A stretch of 6,236 bases of DNA. It comes from Bacillota bacterium. Lineage in GTDB: Bacteria; Bacillota; Clostridia; Lachnospirales; Lachnospiraceae. Where the stretch lies: assembly GCA_023435505.1 (NCBI GenBank), contig JAEYRR010000076.1, positions 1 to 6,236 on the forward strand, in the 5' to 3' direction. Shown in pieces: positions 5,618-6,236 of the stretch. Each line of letters opens with the position of its first letter. The first letter of the stretch is position 1. The notes below the pieces were generated by a model. It saw only the letters and a list, made by a program, of their open reading frames with translations. It made no database searches and was not told the DNA's origin. A program made the position numbers and the translations under genes.

Positions 5618-6236
5618 TTGAAGCTAACATCAGGAGAGTATAAGATTATAAAATTGGGAACCTTTCGTTGCAACTGCTACGTCATTCAGTTTAGAAAGGT
5701 AAATATCCTTGTAGATACCAGTGTCAAATTGGAGAGAAAACTTTTGCTGCATGGCTTAGCTAAAAACTCCATACATACGTTAGATGGTATCTTTATTACC
5801 CATAATCATTGGGATCATATTCAATGTGCTAATTGGCTTTCAAAGAGGTATGGTTGTAAAGTGTATCTCTCTCCATTAAGTGTTTATAACGTGGGTTTAG
5901 GCTATAGCACGTTACCTAAGGGGACAGGTTTTATATCAAAGATAGAATATGTATTAGCTACTAAACTTATGAAGGTATATAATTTCTGCCTATACGAGCC
6001 ATGTAGGAAGGTAGCTCGTTTAACTCCTCAGCTTCTGGAGCAGTTTTTAGGAAAAGGAGTTACGATGTTAGAGGCTCCAGGGCATACCGAGGATAGTATC
6101 AGCTTCCTTGTAAATGGTCGTGTAGCTCTAGTAGGGGATGCAATGGTAAATGAGTTTGGACGAATATATCCACCCTTTGCAGAGTGTGAGAATAAGATTA
6201 AGGAAAGCTGGAGGGTGCTTGTTTCTTCTGGGGCAA
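5618..6236 (+). CDS. MBL-fold metallo-hydrolase, 3' end outside the window
   Basis: The frame is open to the right edge, giving 206 residues of an incomplete protein. It has the metallo-beta-lactamase fold signature: N-terminal strands LGTFRCNCYVIQ (13-24) and VNILVDTSVK (28-37), the zinc-binding motif T-H62-N-H64-W-D66-H67, a third ligand in APGH156TEDS, and D174 in ALVGDAMV. Together these would bind a dinuclear metal centre for hydrolysis of a small ester, thioester, lactone or similar substrate. The spacing of about 90 residues between H67 and H156 includes a segment rich in Leu, Tyr and basic residues that may cover the active site. The start is TTG 5618 behind AAAGGAG; ATG 5600 would add six residues. 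The gap to the preceding GNAT stop is about 35 bases with no terminator, so it is probably cotranscribed. Substrate is unassigned. Confidence 0.88.
   Translation, partial: MKLTSGEYKIIKLGTFRCNCYVIQFRKVNILVDTSVKLERKLLLHGLAKNSIHTLDGIFITHNHWDHIQCANWLSKRYGCKVYLSPLSVYNVGLGYSTLPKGTGFISKIEYVLATKLMKVYNFCLYEPCRKVARLTPQLLEQFLGKGVTMLEAPGHTEDSISFLVNGRVALVGDAMVNEFGRIYPPFAECENKIKESWRVLVSSGA

Overview
The window is AT-rich and fully coding on the + strand. Strong purine-rich Shine-Dalgarno sites, short gaps between genes and AT-rich codon choice (AGA, ATA, TTA) point to a low-GC Gram-positive. The protein families, particularly the two lysophospholipid-acyltransferase-like types and the GT8 enzymes, suggest Clostridia, probably Lachnospiraceae. 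That placement comes from recognising families by eye and was not tested by a search.

Left block (1-4063): a GNAT acetyltransferase (59-541) lies behind an extended -10 promoter. It is followed by three closely packed genes: a PlsC-like acyltransferase (587-1375), a GT8 glycosyltransferase (1391-2239) and a GT8-acyltransferase fusion protein (2232-4007). A clear intrinsic terminator (4027-4063) closes the block. The order acyltransferase, GT8, GT8, acyltransferase suggests a small pathway that builds and acylates a glycolipid or lipid-linked glycan at the inner face of the membrane. No product can be read from the sequence.

Right block (4064-6236): a new transcription unit begins with a membrane-anchored DUF1287 protein, a presumed cell-surface cysteine peptidase-like fold with a calcium-loop motif (4139-4801). 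A two-domain GNAT acetyltransferase (4815-5582) follows, then a metallo-beta-lactamase-fold hydrolase that runs off the right edge (5618-6236).

The points most worth checking are the start of the first acyltransferase, the fusion enzyme and the operon logic. The acyltransferase reading frame is open and family-like for about 53 codons upstream of its first GTG, but has no ATG, GTG or TTG there. A good ribosome binding site instead points to an ATC codon at 587. No gene-free stretch longer than 300 bases, RNA gene, CRISPR array or mobile element was seen.
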